Source of the DNA: Leptodontidium sp. MPI-SDFR-AT-0119
Taxonomy: Eukaryota; Ascomycota; Leotiomycetes; Helotiales; Leptodontidiaceae
Assembly (NCBI GenBank): GCA_020726505.1
Contig: JAHLEZ010000049.1
Span: 157,238 to 221,237, forward strand
DNA length: 64,000 nt
Reading direction: 5' to 3'
The position numbers were made by a program, and so were the translations under genes. Below the pieces are notes generated by a model. The model ran no database searches. It had not been told where the DNA came from and saw only the letters and a program-made list of their open reading frames with translations. Below, one piece after another: positions 23,566-34,817 of this stretch; the first letter of the stretch is position 1; the number at the start of each line of letters is the position of its first letter.

Positions 23566-24649
23566 CATTCTTAATAAGTTTATAGCCTTGTTTAATCATT
23601 CCGTTAGCTTTAGCGTTATACGCCGAGATCTTAATTCGCTCGACCTCTATTTTATTAAGTAGCTCTAGTACTTCCTTTATATTCTTAGTTCCTTTATTTA
23701 TAATAAGTTTCTAAAATAACTTATAATAGCAAATAATATCTTCCTAAATAAAAGTAGTAATATATTTAGCCTTTTTAATAGGGAAAGCTTTAGCTTTAGC
23801 TTATCTACTTATATCGTCTCTTATAATAATAAGGTAGCCTCTTCCCTTGTGTAATAGTATATAAGTAATATTTAATGCCTACTTTTTTATAAGTCTATTT
23901 AATACTATAAAGTAAAGAGGCTCCTTAAGACGTTTCGCTGATTAGAGTTGACAATTCTTATATATTTAGACGTATTTTATATAATTAATAAATAGTCCCT
24001 TCTAAAAGTACTATATAGCGATATAGTAGTAAGTGCTTTCTCTCCCCTTATAGTTAAAGTTATTGTAGTAACTACGAAGTATAATTTCCTTTTCTTTATT
24101 AATATTAATAATAAGTTTAATTATAAAGCCTTTAGTAGGAAGTCTTTATATTTAGTGATTATATATATTATAGTTTAAAGCTTATTGTTTAAAGATTCGA
24201 AACTACTTCCTAGTTATATCTTTAGGAGTCTTGAGTGTCGTTAAGTACCGGGCAATTTACTAGTACCCTTCGCTATACTTATTGGCTAAGATAAGTAATT
24301 CTCTTTTAATAAAGCTTAAATTATTAGAGGAGCTAAGTTCTCCTTCGTTTTTTAAGTATTATACTTTTACTTTTATATTTAATAAGATGTTATTTCATTT
24401 GCATAGTTTTAAGTCTATTATTACTTCTTTAGGTTCTAAATTAGTAAGTTCTTTAGCGTTAAATGCTTTTATAAAATAAATCTTATAAGCTCTTAACTCG
24501 GAAAGTATGTAATCCTCGTCTATATCACTCTCTTTTAGTATATCGTTAGTATGCCTTAGCCTCTTAAAGAGCTAATTAGCAACGACGTATATTATATAAA
24601 GTAGTGATACTAGGTGTAAGGTAAGGTAAATCTTAGTATATATAATATT

Positions 24650-24847
24650 TTATTTAGGAGGGGATTTCTAGGTCTATATAACTACTTTCGAGCTCTCGTA
24701 TTCGCTCTCGTATTCGCTCTTTAGGAATGTATTACTTCCGTTTACGTAATATTCAAAGGAATATATTACTTCCGTTTGCGTAATACCTTTATTCAAAGGA
24801 ATGTATTATTTCCGTTTGCGTATTACCTTTATTTAAAGGAATGTATT
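24650..24847. repeat. Copia-LTR-like scrap and ~41-bp tandem repeat
   Basis: 24654-24690 resembles the LTR of the copia element at 33243-33336 over GGATTTCTARGTCTATATAA. It is followed by about three units of a ~41-bp repeat (24712-24847) containing GGAATGTATTACTTCCGT. The same repeat resumes at 26085 after element D, so it existed before D inserted. It may be the eroded 3' end of the copia element, but a second intact LTR could not be found. Confidence 0.55.
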
Positions 24848-25020
24848 TATTGGTTTAATAGTCACGTTTTTAGTCATATGCTCGCTTAACGAGTATTTAA
24901 GGGGGGGCTCTAGTACAAAGCTCTCCTTTTCTTGAATACACATTTTACCACACAGGATTTTACCCCTTAAATGTGTCGATTCTGAACCGGAATCAGTAGT
25001 ACTACCCGAGTATAACGACA
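24848..25020. repeat. left LTR of element D
   Basis: 173 bp. Differs from 25912-26084 mainly by transitions, for example TCATATGCTCG here against TCACATGTTCG there. Confidence 0.85.
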
Positions 25021-25911
25021 TTAATTAATTGCGAATTACTTAGTAGTTAATTAATAAGTTAATTAGCTAAACTCGAAGAGATATCCTCGAAGTTATATAG
25101 TATTCGCTCTCTACTGCTTCGTATAATATACTAAGGGAGATATATTTAGAATACTGTAGTATTCGCTCTCTAGTATTCTAATAATACTTTTAAGGCTTTT
25201 CGACCTCTTACGTGTAGTATTCGCTCTCCACGTAATATCGAATTGCTGTGTCTATTACACGACTTCTGTACGCCTTAGAATTATTAACGTCGACCTCTTC
25301 ACTGAGCTAGTCGAAGCTCTTTCTTTTAAAGCACTTATTTAAAGGACCTCTTCTTTTTCGAATTACCCCTTTTCTCCGCTGTAATGACCCCCGTAGTGAT
25401 AAGTTCGAAGCCGGCGAGATTCTTTCTCGAGTGGAAGGCAGGACGATTACTTCTTTTCGAATACACCCCTTTTCCTTTACCGTAGACGACCTCCTGTAGT
25501 AATACGCCAACTTCGACCTCTTTATTGAGTTAGCTTGATCCCCTCTTTTGCACGCCTCAGAATCACTAGCTATCGAGCTTCCTTTCGATACCTCCTTTTT
25601 CCGATTTTTCCCCCTTTCTTCGAAGCCACGTTGCTCGATTCAGAAATTAGGTCTTAGTAAGCTTTGTGCGCTTTGACGACAATTTCGCTTTAGTACTAAA
25701 TTAACCTAAATAGCCGACAAGTTCTACCGTAAGGGGTCTTATACCGGTTATATTAACTCCGGTACTAAGGCTTTCGAGAGTATAAATAAGAATAAGGAAT
25801 AATTAGCTTCTTTGTATTTAGAGACTTGTTATTGTTTATTTGATTAATTACTAGCTACTAGGTTAGCATTTAGTTTAAGGGAGACGTCTCTCGAAAAGGA
25901 AAAACTGCTAG

Positions 25912-26084
25912 TGTTAGTTTAATAGTCACGTTTTTAGTCACATGTTCGCTTAACGAGTATTTAAGGGGGGGCTCTAGTACAGAGCTCTCCTTTTCTTGAA
26001 TACACATTTTGCCACACAGGATTTTACCCCTTAAATGTGTCGATTCTGAACCGGAATCAGTGGTACCACCCGAGTATAACGACA
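25912..26084. repeat. right LTR of element D
   Basis: 173 bp, directly followed by the target duplication GTATT. Confidence 0.85.
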
Positions 26085-26345
26085 GTATTACTTCCGTTTA
26101 CGTAATATTACGGAATATATTATATCCGGTTGCATAAAGCTCTTACATAAAGCTCTTGCATAAAGCTTTTATATAGAGTTTTTATATAAGCTTATATTCT
26201 TATAGCCCCTGTAAGATATATTATAATTTATTTATATTATAGCTTATTGTTTGTATTATATATTTAAATAGCTTTTTAGATTTAAAGTAATTATAAAAGC
26301 TAATTGTTTATTATTATCTAAAGCTTTTATAAAGCCGTCTACTAG

Positions 26346-27132
26346 TTAAACTATTGTATTTATATATAATAAGTTTAGTTTATTTTCACTTATAGAGTTT
26401 TTAATAAAGTAATAAGTTATATCAATATATTTACTTCTTTTATGAAATTCTGGATTATTAGCTAGTTTTAAAGTTAATTCGCTATTAGTTAATAGCTTTA
26501 GTATAAGAGTTTCTTTATTATTAAGAAGTTTATTAAAATAATTTATTAAATTATATAAATATAATATTTCTTTTATAGCTTCTTTACAAGCTATATATTC
26601 AGCTTCATAGCTCGATAAAGCTACTGTTTTTTGAAGTATACTAAGCCAACTTATAATACAGTTATTTACTAGGAATAAAAAGCCGCTAGTGCTTTTACGA
26701 GAGCTAATATCTCCGCCCCAGTCGGCATCTATATAACCTAGTAATTCTAGGAAAGGTTTATTACAGTTATAATATATCCCTAAATCAGGGTATTTATTTA
26801 AGTATTTCCAAATACAGTCTAAGGCCCTAAAATAGCTTAAATCAGGGTTAAACATATATCTAGCGCATCTATTAACTACATATGCGATATTAGATCTAGT
26901 CTTAGTTGCTAGATATATTAAAGAGCCTACTTATTATTAATATAATTGTAAGTCTTCTTTATTAGCTAAACTAGTTGATTTATCTAGTCTAACTCCTGCT
27001 TCTACTAGTGTAGTTACAGGATTTAAATTTCTTTTATTAAATTTATCTAATAATATATTTAGATATTTATTTTGATTTATATAAATAGATTAATTATTAT
27101 AATCTAATTTTATTTCCATTCCAAGGAATTAA
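26346..27132 (-). pseudogene. Copia RT C-terminus and RNase H
   Basis: The open part (26346-26855) encodes a copia RNase H with GYIDADWGGD (first Asp), SSYEAEYIA (Glu) and HKRSKYIDITYYF near the C-terminus. The second catalytic Asp, normally in a TDSE-like motif, reads TNSE here, a G-to-A change. Upstream in the same direction (26856-27132) the linker YLATKTRSNIAYVVNRCARY is visible with stops in between. This part exists once: the tandem duplication starts at 27133. The enzyme would degrade RNA in RNA:DNA hybrids during reverse transcription; this copy is inactive. Confidence 0.75.
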
Positions 27133-27391
27133 TGTATTTCACTTATGTATTCTATTTTTATTTCTTTAGTTAATTTAATTATTATATCTTTTATTGTATT
27201 ATTATCTAGTCCTGTAAATATTAAGTCATCTACGTGACAGATTATAATTATTTTATATTCTTTATATATAAATATAGCTTCGTCATATAATAAAGCTTCA
27301 AAACCTAGTTATTTAAAGCCTCAAATAAATGTTTATACTATAATCTAGGTGCTTACTTAAGGCCATATAAAGCTTTATTAAGTTTGTAATA

Positions 27392-27395
27392 TAAT

Positions 27396-27437
<42 letters not shown>

Positions 27438-27466
27438 TTATTATATTATTATTATTATTATTATTA

Positions 27467-27520
<54 letters not shown>

Positions 27521-27554
27521 TTATTATTATTATTCTTATTCTTATTATTATTAC

Positions 27555-27590
<36 letters not shown>

Positions 27591-27615
27591 TTATTATTAT
27601 TTATTATTCTTATTA

Positions 27616-27651
<36 letters not shown>
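27392..27651. repeat. (TTA)n microsatellite in copia unit 1
   Basis: About 260 bp of TTA/TTAT repeats with a few CTT interruptions, within the copia internal region. The matching tract in unit 2 differs in length and pattern, as expected of slippage or sequencing noise. Confidence 0.9.
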
Positions 27652-27652
<1 letters not shown>

Positions 27653-28448
27653 TTCATTTTTTGATTTATATTCAATAAAAGCGTTATATACTTCATATTT
27701 ATTTCTAAGTAGTTTTATTTCTAAGTACTTACTTTAAAGTCTAAGAAAGTTATAATATATTATAAAGGTAATAGGGCCGTATAAATCACTAGCCACTTTT
27801 TCTAGTAAATCAAAGGTTTTATTACTAGATTCCTTTATTTATTTTATTTGTAAATTTACTTTGTAGACAAACTTCACAATTTAGTATTTTGTGTATTAAT
27901 TATATTATTTAATATTATATTATTATAACTATATATTTTGTATAACTTTAATCTAAGTAATTTAGGCTTATATGTCCTAATTTAATATAAAGGTCTATTT
28001 TATTAATTGTTTTATTTTAATAGTAGCTAGTACTTAAATATTATTATTATTTTATTGTTATAAGGTATAATATTAAGTATATATAAACTATTTGTTTTTG
28101 TCCCTTTGATTATAGTTTGATTTTTATTATTTTAATATAAGCACAAGTATTATTAAAAATACTGTAATATTATTTATTTAATTGACTTTGACTTATTAAG
28201 TTTATTCCTAGTTCTGGCATATAAAGACAATTTTCAAATATATATATTTGATTATTAATATTTGATTTAATACATATATTACCAAGTCCTTTTATTTATA
28301 TTTGCTTTGCTTTTCCCTAATTTACTATTTTATTACAAGTTTAAAATCACTAAAATAAGCTAAATTACAGCAAATATACTTTGTTATAGCTGTATTAAGT
28401 GCGAATATATTTAATTGACTATTTACACTTATATTCTCTTTAATTATG

Positions 28449-29407
28449 TCAAGAGATCCTATTTTGGTTATTAGCTTTATTATTATTAGAGGGGGTAGTC
28501 ATAAATACCATATTTTCCATCGGAATATCAAAATCTAACTCAAAATCCTCTATATTAGCTAGATTCGCGCTAGTATTACTAACGGTACCACTATTACTAT
28601 ATAAAATATCAATATTCTCCTCTCGCTTATCCCGAGCCGATTTCTTAGTAATATCAGGTGATTTATTAGTCTTTGGCCGTTTCCACCCCTTAGGGGCCTT
28701 ATTAGGAAACAAGAAGGCGCAGTTAGAAGTCACATGAGAGTATTGTTTACAATTAGTATAATACTTCTTACTTTGAGAGCTATTTTTAGTGACTTTATAA
28801 GGTTTTTTGCCTTTATAGCCACTAGAAGTTATTAGGGCCTGATCTGTATTAGTATCATTTAATTCTTGACGTTTTAATTCGTTTAATAAATTAGAGAATA
28901 ACGACTTAAGGGTATAAGAATCAATATTAGTTCTTAACGACTGTGTTATATTAGAAACTAATTTATCATAGTTATTAGTCAAGTTATTAAGAACCCAAGC
29001 TATTATTACCTGTTTAGACAATTTAAGGTTTTTAGCTTTTAACTGATCGCTTAGCTGTTTTACCTATTGAGGTATTCTTCTATAGAATTAAACTTAATTA
29101 AATAGGTATTAAAGAATTCTCAGCAAATCAAAAATTCCGAGCTAAACCCCTTAGGGGAATAGAGGTTTTTAAGTGATTGCCAAGCCTCAAAAGCACGTGT
29201 TATATATTATATTTGCAAAAGAGGGCCGTCCTTAATAAGCAATTAGATATTAGAAAGGGCTTTGCCGTTTATTTCATCACTTACTTCATTAGACACTATT
29301 ACAGTGTTTAGCGCTTCTTTTGTTAAGAAAGCCGCCATACGAAGTGCCCAAATAGGGTAATTAGCCGAGCCGCTAAGCTTAGCCATAGTGATTTTATTAG
29401 AAGTCAT
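28449..29407 (-). pseudogene. Copia gag relic, unit 1
   Basis: Same gag as at 31407-32498. It begins at the ATG at 29407 (MTSNKITMAKL) and has RIP-type stops in the first 130 codons. An extra G near 28466 shifts the frame relative to unit 2, so the open part ends at 28449 instead of 31407-equivalent, removing the protease-like tail. Confidence 0.7.
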
Positions 29408-29788
29408 TCTATTGGATTTATTAGTATATTTATATTAAAAGTCGGAGATATATGACTTAACTTGAGAGTTAAAGAGATTTAGTTATTCTGATTAATCTGA
29501 AATTTTCAGTATTAGTTAAGATATATATCAAGTATAAGTATCACTTTATAGGGCAAAAATACCTTCTAGTATACGAGAACTTTTGAAGTGTTTTCTACCG
29601 AGGTCACGTTTTATTTTGCTTTTAGGGCAAGGAGGACTAGTCCAAAAACTTTGAAATTTATGAGGTAGATTTATTAGTATATAAGTATATTTATCAAGAG
29701 TTTAAGGAGTATTTACTAATAAATATCAGAGATATTTAGATTTTGGATTTAGAGGTTGTGTAGTTTAGGCCAGAGCTAACCATAGAGC

Positions 29789-29965
29789 TACGTATTAGAG
29801 GTATAACGTAGGTTATAGAAGTATAGAGGTATAAGAGCCGTAGTTATAGTGATATGGAGGTATAGAGAGCCGTAGGTAATGGAGATATGGAGGTATGGAG
29901 CCGTAGGTATAGAGCCGTAGATATGGAGCCGTAGGGTATGGAGCCGTAGGTATGGAGATGAGGGT
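29789..29965. repeat. GGTATGGAGCCGTA minisatellite in the copia leader, unit 1
   Basis: Imperfect tandem repeat of a ~14-bp unit (GGTATGGAGCCGTA and variants) in the untranslated leader between primer site and gag. The equivalent in unit 2 is 32889-33050. Confidence 0.8.
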
Positions 29966-30142
29966 AGTGGTTTGTTATACGTTAAAAGGATCAAGAATAA
30001 AGGGTATAAAGAGTAGAATTCTAATCGACCTGTCAATTAGAAATCAATACAAAGTAAAGTTAACGTGGTATAAGAGTATAAGGGTATAAAGTAGCGAAGA
30101 AGTTAAAGTTAATTAATTGAATATACGAAGAAGTGCGTAGCG

Positions 30143-30154
30143 GGGCTCATAACC
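30143..30154 (-). other. primer binding site in copia unit 1
   Basis: The minus strand reads GGTTATGAGCCC next to the LTR (30155-30246), matching the initiator Met-tRNA half-primer site of copia-type elements. Confidence 0.75.
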
Positions 30155-30507
30155 TGAAAAGAAGTAATACTTAGTGTGTGATAATTCTATTATAAAGGGG
30201 ATTTCTAAGTCTATATAACTACTCTAGCTTATCACGTGTGTATTCATGTATTTCACTTATGTATTCTATTTTATTTCTTTAGTTAATTTAATTATTATAT
30301 CTTTTATTGTATTATTATCTAGTCCTGTAAATATTAAGTCATCTACGTGACAGATTATAATTATTTTATATTCTTATAATAAATATAGCTTCGTCATATA
30401 ATAAAGCTTCAAAACCTAGTTTATTTAAAGCCTCAAATAAATGTTTATACTATAATCTAGGTGCTTACTTAAGGCCATATAAAGCTTTATTAAGTTTGTA
30501 ATATAAT

Positions 30508-30583
30508 TTATTATTATTATTATTATATTATTATTATTATTATATATTATTATTATTATATATATATTATATTATTATTATTA

Positions 30584-30614
<31 letters not shown>

Positions 30615-30744
30615 TATTATTATTATATTATTAGTATTATTATTATTATTTTTATATTATTATTATTATTTATTATATTATATTATTATTATTATTATTA
30701 TATTATTATTATTATTATATATTATTATTATTATTATTATTATT
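30508..30744. repeat. (TTA)n microsatellite in copia unit 2
   Basis: About 240 bp of TTA/TATTA repeats, counterpart of 27392-27651. Confidence 0.9.
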
Positions 30745-31406
30745 TTCATTTTTTGATTTATATTCAATAAAGCGTTATATACTTCATATTTATTTCTAAG
30801 TAGTTTTATTTCTAAGTACTTACTTTAAAGTCTAAGAAAGTTATAATATATTATAAAGGTAATAGGGCCGTATAAATCACTAGCCACTTTTTCTAGTAAA
30901 TCAAAGGTTTTTACTAGATTCTTTATTTATTTTATTTGTAAATTTACTTTGTAGACAAACTTCACAATTTAGTATTTGTGTATTAATTATATTATTTAAT
31001 ATTATATTATTATAACCTATTATATTTTGTATAACTTTATCTAAGTAATTTAGGCTTATATGTCCTAATTTAATATAAAGGTCTATTTTATTAATTGTTT
31101 TATTTTTAATAGTAGCTAGTACTTAAATATTATTATTATTTTTATTTTTATAAGGTATAATATTAAGTATATATAAACTATTTGTTTTTGTCCCTTTGAT
31201 TATAGTTTGATTTTTATTATTTTTAATATAAGCACAAGTATTATTAAAAATACTGTAATATTATTTATTTAATTGACTTTGACTTATTAAGTTTATTCCT
31301 AGTTCTGGCATATAAAGACAATTTTCAAATATATATATTTGATTATTAATATTTGATTTAATACATATATACCAAGTCCTTTTATTTATATTTGCTTTGC
31401 TTTTCC

Positions 31407-32498
31407 CTAATTTACTATTTTATTACAAGTTTTAAAATCACTAAAATAAGCTAAATTACAGCAAATATACTTTGTTATAGCTGTATTAAGTGCGAATATA
31501 TTTAATTGACTATTTACACTTATATTCTCTTTAATTATGTCAAGAGATCCTATTTTGTTATTAGCTTTATTATTATTAGAGGGGGTAGTCATAAATACCA
31601 TATTTTCCATCGGAATATCAAAATCTAACTCAAAATCCTCTATATTAGCTAGATTCGCGCTAGTATTACTAACGGTACCACTATTACTATATAAAATATC
31701 AATATTCTCCTCTCGCTTATCCCGAGCCGATTTCTTAGTAATATCAGGTGATTTATTAGTCTTTGGCCGTTTCCACCCCTTAGGGGCCTTATTAGGAAAC
31801 AAGAAGGCGCAGTTAGAAGTCACATGAGAGTATTGTTTACAATTAGTATAATACTTCTTACTTTGAGAGCTATTTTTAGTGACTTTATAAGGTTTTTTGC
31901 CTTTATAGCCACTAGAAGTTATTAGGGCCTGATCTGTATTAGTATCATTTAATTCTTGACGTTTTAATTCGTTTAATAAATTAGAGAATAACGACTTAAG
32001 GGTATAAGAATCAATATTAGTTCTTAACGACTGTGTTATATTAGAAACTAATTTATCATAGTTATTAGTCAAGTTATTAAGAACCCAAGCTATTATTACC
32101 TGTTTAGACAATTTAAGGTTTTTAGCTTTTAACTGATCGCTTAGCTGTTTTACCTTATTGAGGTATTCTTCTATAGAATTAAACTTAATTAAATAGGTAT
32201 TAAAGAATTCTCAGCAAATCAAAAATTCCGAGCTAAACCCCTTAGGGGAATAGAGGTTTTTAAGTGATTGCCAAGCCTCAAAAGCACGTGTTATATATTA
32301 TATTTGCAAAAGAGGGCCGTCCTTAATAAGCAATTAGATATTAGAAAGGGCTTTGCCGTTTATTTCATCACTTACTTCATTAGACACTATTACAGTGTTT
32401 AGCGCTTCTTTTGTTAAGAAAGCCGCCATACGAAGTGCCCAAATAGGGTAATTAGCCGAGCCGCTAAGCTTAGCCATAGTGATTTTATTAGAAGTCAT
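31407..32498 (-). pseudogene. Copia gag with start of protease, unit 2
   Basis: From the ATG at 32498 the frame reads MTSNKITMAKLSGSANYPIW, the usual copia gag opening, then AFEAWQSLKNLYSPKGF and SIEEYLNKVKQLSDQL. Three in-frame stops occur in the first 130 codons; from 32111 the frame is open to 31407. The zinc knuckle near residue 88 of the open part reads YTNCKQYSHVTSNC, where CCHC has lost its first Cys (now Tyr) and its Gly (now Ser). The tail TAITKYICC resembles the active-site stretch of the copia protease with Asp replaced by Asn. All of these fit RIP. Gag would form the virus-like particle; this copy is dead. Confidence 0.8.
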
Positions 32499-32888
32499 TC
32501 TATTGATTTATTAGTATATTTATATTAAAAGTCGGAGATATATGACTTAACTTGAGAGTTAAAGAGATTTAGTTATTCTGATTAATCTGAAATTTTCAGT
32601 ATTAGTTAAGATATATATCAAGTATAAAGTAATCACTTTATAGGGCAAAATACCTTCTAGTATACGAGAACTTTTGAAGTGTTTCTACCGAGGTCACGTT
32701 TTTATTTTGCTTTTAGTGCAAGGAGGACTAGTCCAAAAACTTTGAAATTTATGAGGTAGATTTATTAGTATATAAGTTATATTTATCAAGAGTTTAAGGA
32801 GTATTTACTAATAAATATCAGAGATATTTAGATTTTTGGATTTAGAGGTTGTGTAGTTAGGCCAGAGCTAACCAGAGAGCTACGTATT

Positions 32889-33050
32889 AGAGGTATAACG
32901 TAGGTATAGAAGTATAGAGGTATAGAGCCGTAGTTATAGTGATATGGAGGTATAGAGCCGTAGGTATGGAGATATGGAGGTATGGAGCCGTAGGTATAGA
33001 GCCGTAGATATGGAGCCGTAGGTATGGAGCCGTAGGTATGGAGATGAGGG
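32889..33050. repeat. GGTATGGAGCCGTA minisatellite in the copia leader, unit 2
   Basis: Imperfect ~14-bp tandem repeat in the leader, cleaner than in unit 1, which has extra single bases. Confidence 0.8.
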
Positions 33051-33230
33051 TAGGTGGTTTGTTATACGTTAAAAGGATCAAGAATAAAGGGTATATAAGA
33101 GTAGAATTCTAATCGAACCTGTCAATAGAAATCAAATACAAAGTAAAGTACGTGGTATAAGAGTATAAGGGTATAAAGTAGGCGAAGAAGTTAAAGTTAA
33201 TTAATTGAATATACGAAGAAGTGCGTAGCG

Positions 33231-33242
33231 GGGCTCATAACC
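33231..33242 (-). other. primer binding site of copia E
   Basis: GGTTATGAGCCC on the minus strand directly after the LTR, complementary to the anticodon arm of initiator Met-tRNA. This is the half-tRNA priming mode known for copia. Confidence 0.8.
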
Positions 33243-33336
33243 TGAAAAGAAGTAATACTTAGTGTGAATGATAATTCTATTATAAAGGGGATTTCTAAGT
33301 CTATATAACTACTCTAGCTTATCACGTGTGTATTCA
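33243..33336 (-). repeat. 5' LTR of copia E
   Basis: 94 bp, TG...CA with TGAA/TTCA ends; a 92-bp copy is at 30155-30246. Confidence 0.75.
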
Positions 33337-34817
33337 CTTAAGTAGCCGAATTAGGTAAATGTAAGCTCAAACGAGCTTAAACGAGTCTTTACTAAATACA
33401 GTTGTTTTCCGGTAGTTTGAGACGTAAAGCCCGGAGCTTCGTATAACCACTGTTTTAGCCTAGGAAAGCCGTGTATTAGAAGCCTTGGATTTTATGGCTG
33501 TAACCTGTGGACGTTAGAGCTTTGTATTAGACGTATGTGGCTTGTTTTAAGCTATTTCCGGCTGATTAGGCCTAAAATAGGTTTTATTAAGTATATAAGC
33601 GAGCTTTAAGTGAGGTAGTTATATTATAATCTTTATAGTCTAAACCGCCAGCGCTCGTTAGAGTTATAATTATAAAGCCGGGCCTGCCTCTATAGTAGAG
33701 TTCCTCCGTATAGTATTATTAGGGACTCTACTATTCGAGAGAAAGTATAGCGGCTATATATCGTCCCCCTAAAATCCCCCTCTTATAGCTACGCCTCTAC
33801 CTCCCGCCGCTTAATATCTAAACTATAATACGTTCGTTTAATAAGAGATCGTTAAATCGTTCGATTAACTAGAGCTTCGACGGGTCCTTTAAGCGACGTT
33901 CGACGCGCGCGCGCCGCCTATGCCCTCTAGCGAAAATTCTACAATACACCCTAAAGGTGTCCTGTCGTACGACTAGGCATTAGTTTTACGTCGATATAAT
34001 CGAGGGCTTGTACCTTAAGTTAGGTAATCGTACGTTAGATGGTTTTTATACTCATTTTAATAGTAGTCCTCTATTCTAATGTGGCCGCGTCGCCGTTGCT
34101 AATGAAGGGGGACAAGGCCTCTACCGACGACTATAACACTACAATAGCTCCATCGAATGCGCTTGTCTCCCGTTGACTCTACGATAATATTACAATCATA
34201 GGTTCGTAGCCAGCACCGCGGACAGGTGGGAGTTCGACTTTGCTGGCCCCCATTCTATACAGTAGCTTCTGTTGTCAGTGAATGCCTAAGTTCCTACTGT
34301 ATAGCTATCGTAAGACCTTCAATGTTGGAATAGCACTTCAGATAACTCGTTAAGCTGTAAATAGTATTTAGTAGTTAGTGGTCGGACTCTGTATTAGGTC
34401 GGAGTGGTGGTACGCTCTGTTGTACGCTTTGATAGGGGTGACAGCTGAACCAAGACAACTGTCACGTGAATCACCCCCCTTTCAGTGTATTTAACCACTC
34501 CCTAGGCCACCGACTCTACTGCCCCTTAGACATTACAACACCAGGAATACAACAGTGTATCTTGGACTGTACTGTCTCACTTTGGCCTCAAGTGAATCAC
34601 TTGTATTACGTACTACTCTACTAACATTTAATGCCTGTTTTGGGAAATTGATCAAGCTAACCTATTCTAAACTGCTTGGATCTTAGCATTGTTCTAGCTA
34701 CAAGCTATCAGACTCGAATGTATGATCGCCCATACATTGCTTAGTAAGCTAGATACATATTTTTTGAAGAGCATAACCCATTAGCCCAACAAACACCAGC
34801 TGTACCAAAATGAACAT
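33337..34817. other. AT-rich to mixed stretch without a recognised gene
   Basis: No conserved frame was found. Around 33750-33775 the sequence GCTATATATCGTCCCCC resembles the LTR end plus polypurine tract of the gypsy family (GCTATATACGTCCCCC at 5011), so an eroded gypsy LTR may lie at about 33450-33760. Base composition becomes less AT-rich from about 34050. Confidence 0.4.

Larger units (their letters stand above)
4736..24604 (-). mobile_element. Ty3/gypsy retrotransposon copy A (outer element, 5'-truncated)
   Basis: Minus-strand LTR retrotransposon in two pieces, 5018-9171 and 23566 to about 24604, separated by element C. The pieces align collinearly with copy B at 11031-15027 and 15028 to about 16055. 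The break falls inside the integrase core: minus-strand reading just right of 23566 gives AYNAKANGMIKQGYKLIK, the central NG region of a Ty3-type integrase. Only the 3' LTR is present (4736-5017). Homology to B ends near 24604, so gag, protease and reverse transcriptase are absent. Heavy RIP has removed all long frames. This is the oldest layer of the nest. The right boundary is approximate and no TSD was found for A. Confidence 0.75.
24848..26084. mobile_element. TRIM-like short LTR element D
   Basis: 1237-bp element with 173-bp terminal direct repeats (24848-25020 and 25912-26084) flanked by the perfect 5-bp duplication GTATT (24843-24847 and 26085-26089). The repeats end in CGACA; the starts TATTGG and TGTTAG imply an ancestral TGTTGG. 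The 891-bp interior has no transposon protein frame; short minus-strand frames such as 25307-25510 look incidental. It contains several copies of GTATTCGCTCTC and two copies of a TCGACCTCTT...GAG block. Such size and lack of coding sequence fit a terminal-repeat retrotransposon in miniature (TRIM). Orientation is uncertain: a purine-rich tract before the right LTR suggests plus. Confidence 0.82.
27133..30246 (-). repeat. Tandem unit 1 of copia E (3.11 kb)
   Basis: Near-identical to 30247-33336 from end to end. The differences seen are single-base or few-base indels, often in T or A runs, plus length changes in the (TTA)n tract, not RIP-type transitions. It contains the RT motif HVDDLIF near 27230, the gag relic (28449-29407), the primer site (30143-30154) and an LTR (30155-30246). 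Confidence 0.85.
26100..33336 (-). mobile_element. Ty1/copia retrotransposon E with tandemly doubled 5' part
   Basis: Minus-strand copia element. The 5' LTR is 33243-33336 (94 bp, TGAATACAC...CTTTTCA in element orientation), followed by a half-tRNA primer site and a repetitive leader. Then come gag (start 32498), a protease remnant (ITKYICC), integrase, RT with an HVDDLIF motif and RNase H (26346-26855). Segment 27133-30246, which contains the 5' part of RT, integrase, protease, gag, leader and LTR, is repeated as 30247-33336; the junction is exactly the LTR end (TATTCA) joined to internal RT sequence. The Ty1 order gag-PR-IN-RT-RH supports copia. Frames carry RIP-type stops, milder than in the gypsy copies. 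The 3' LTR is not securely identified. Confidence 0.8.
30247..33336 (-). repeat. Tandem unit 2 of copia E (3.09 kb)
   Basis: Second copy of the 5' half of the copia element. Its left end starts inside RT exactly where unit 1 starts, and it abuts the outer LTR end of unit 1 with no target duplication or 3' LTR. Its right end is the outer LTR end at 33336. The two units share the same RIP-type stop codons, so the duplication is younger than the RIP. Confidence 0.85.

Noticed and set aside
22925..23574. Plus-strand frames at 22925-23167 and 23359-23574.
   Set aside because: They lie in the non-coding 3' region and LTR of element C.
24833..25021. Minus-strand 62-aa frame.
   Set aside because: It coincides with the left LTR of element D and recurs in neither a conserved nor an open form in the right LTR.
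31537..31827. Plus-strand 96-aa frame.
   Set aside because: It is the antisense of the copia gag, whose gag motifs are on the minus strand.
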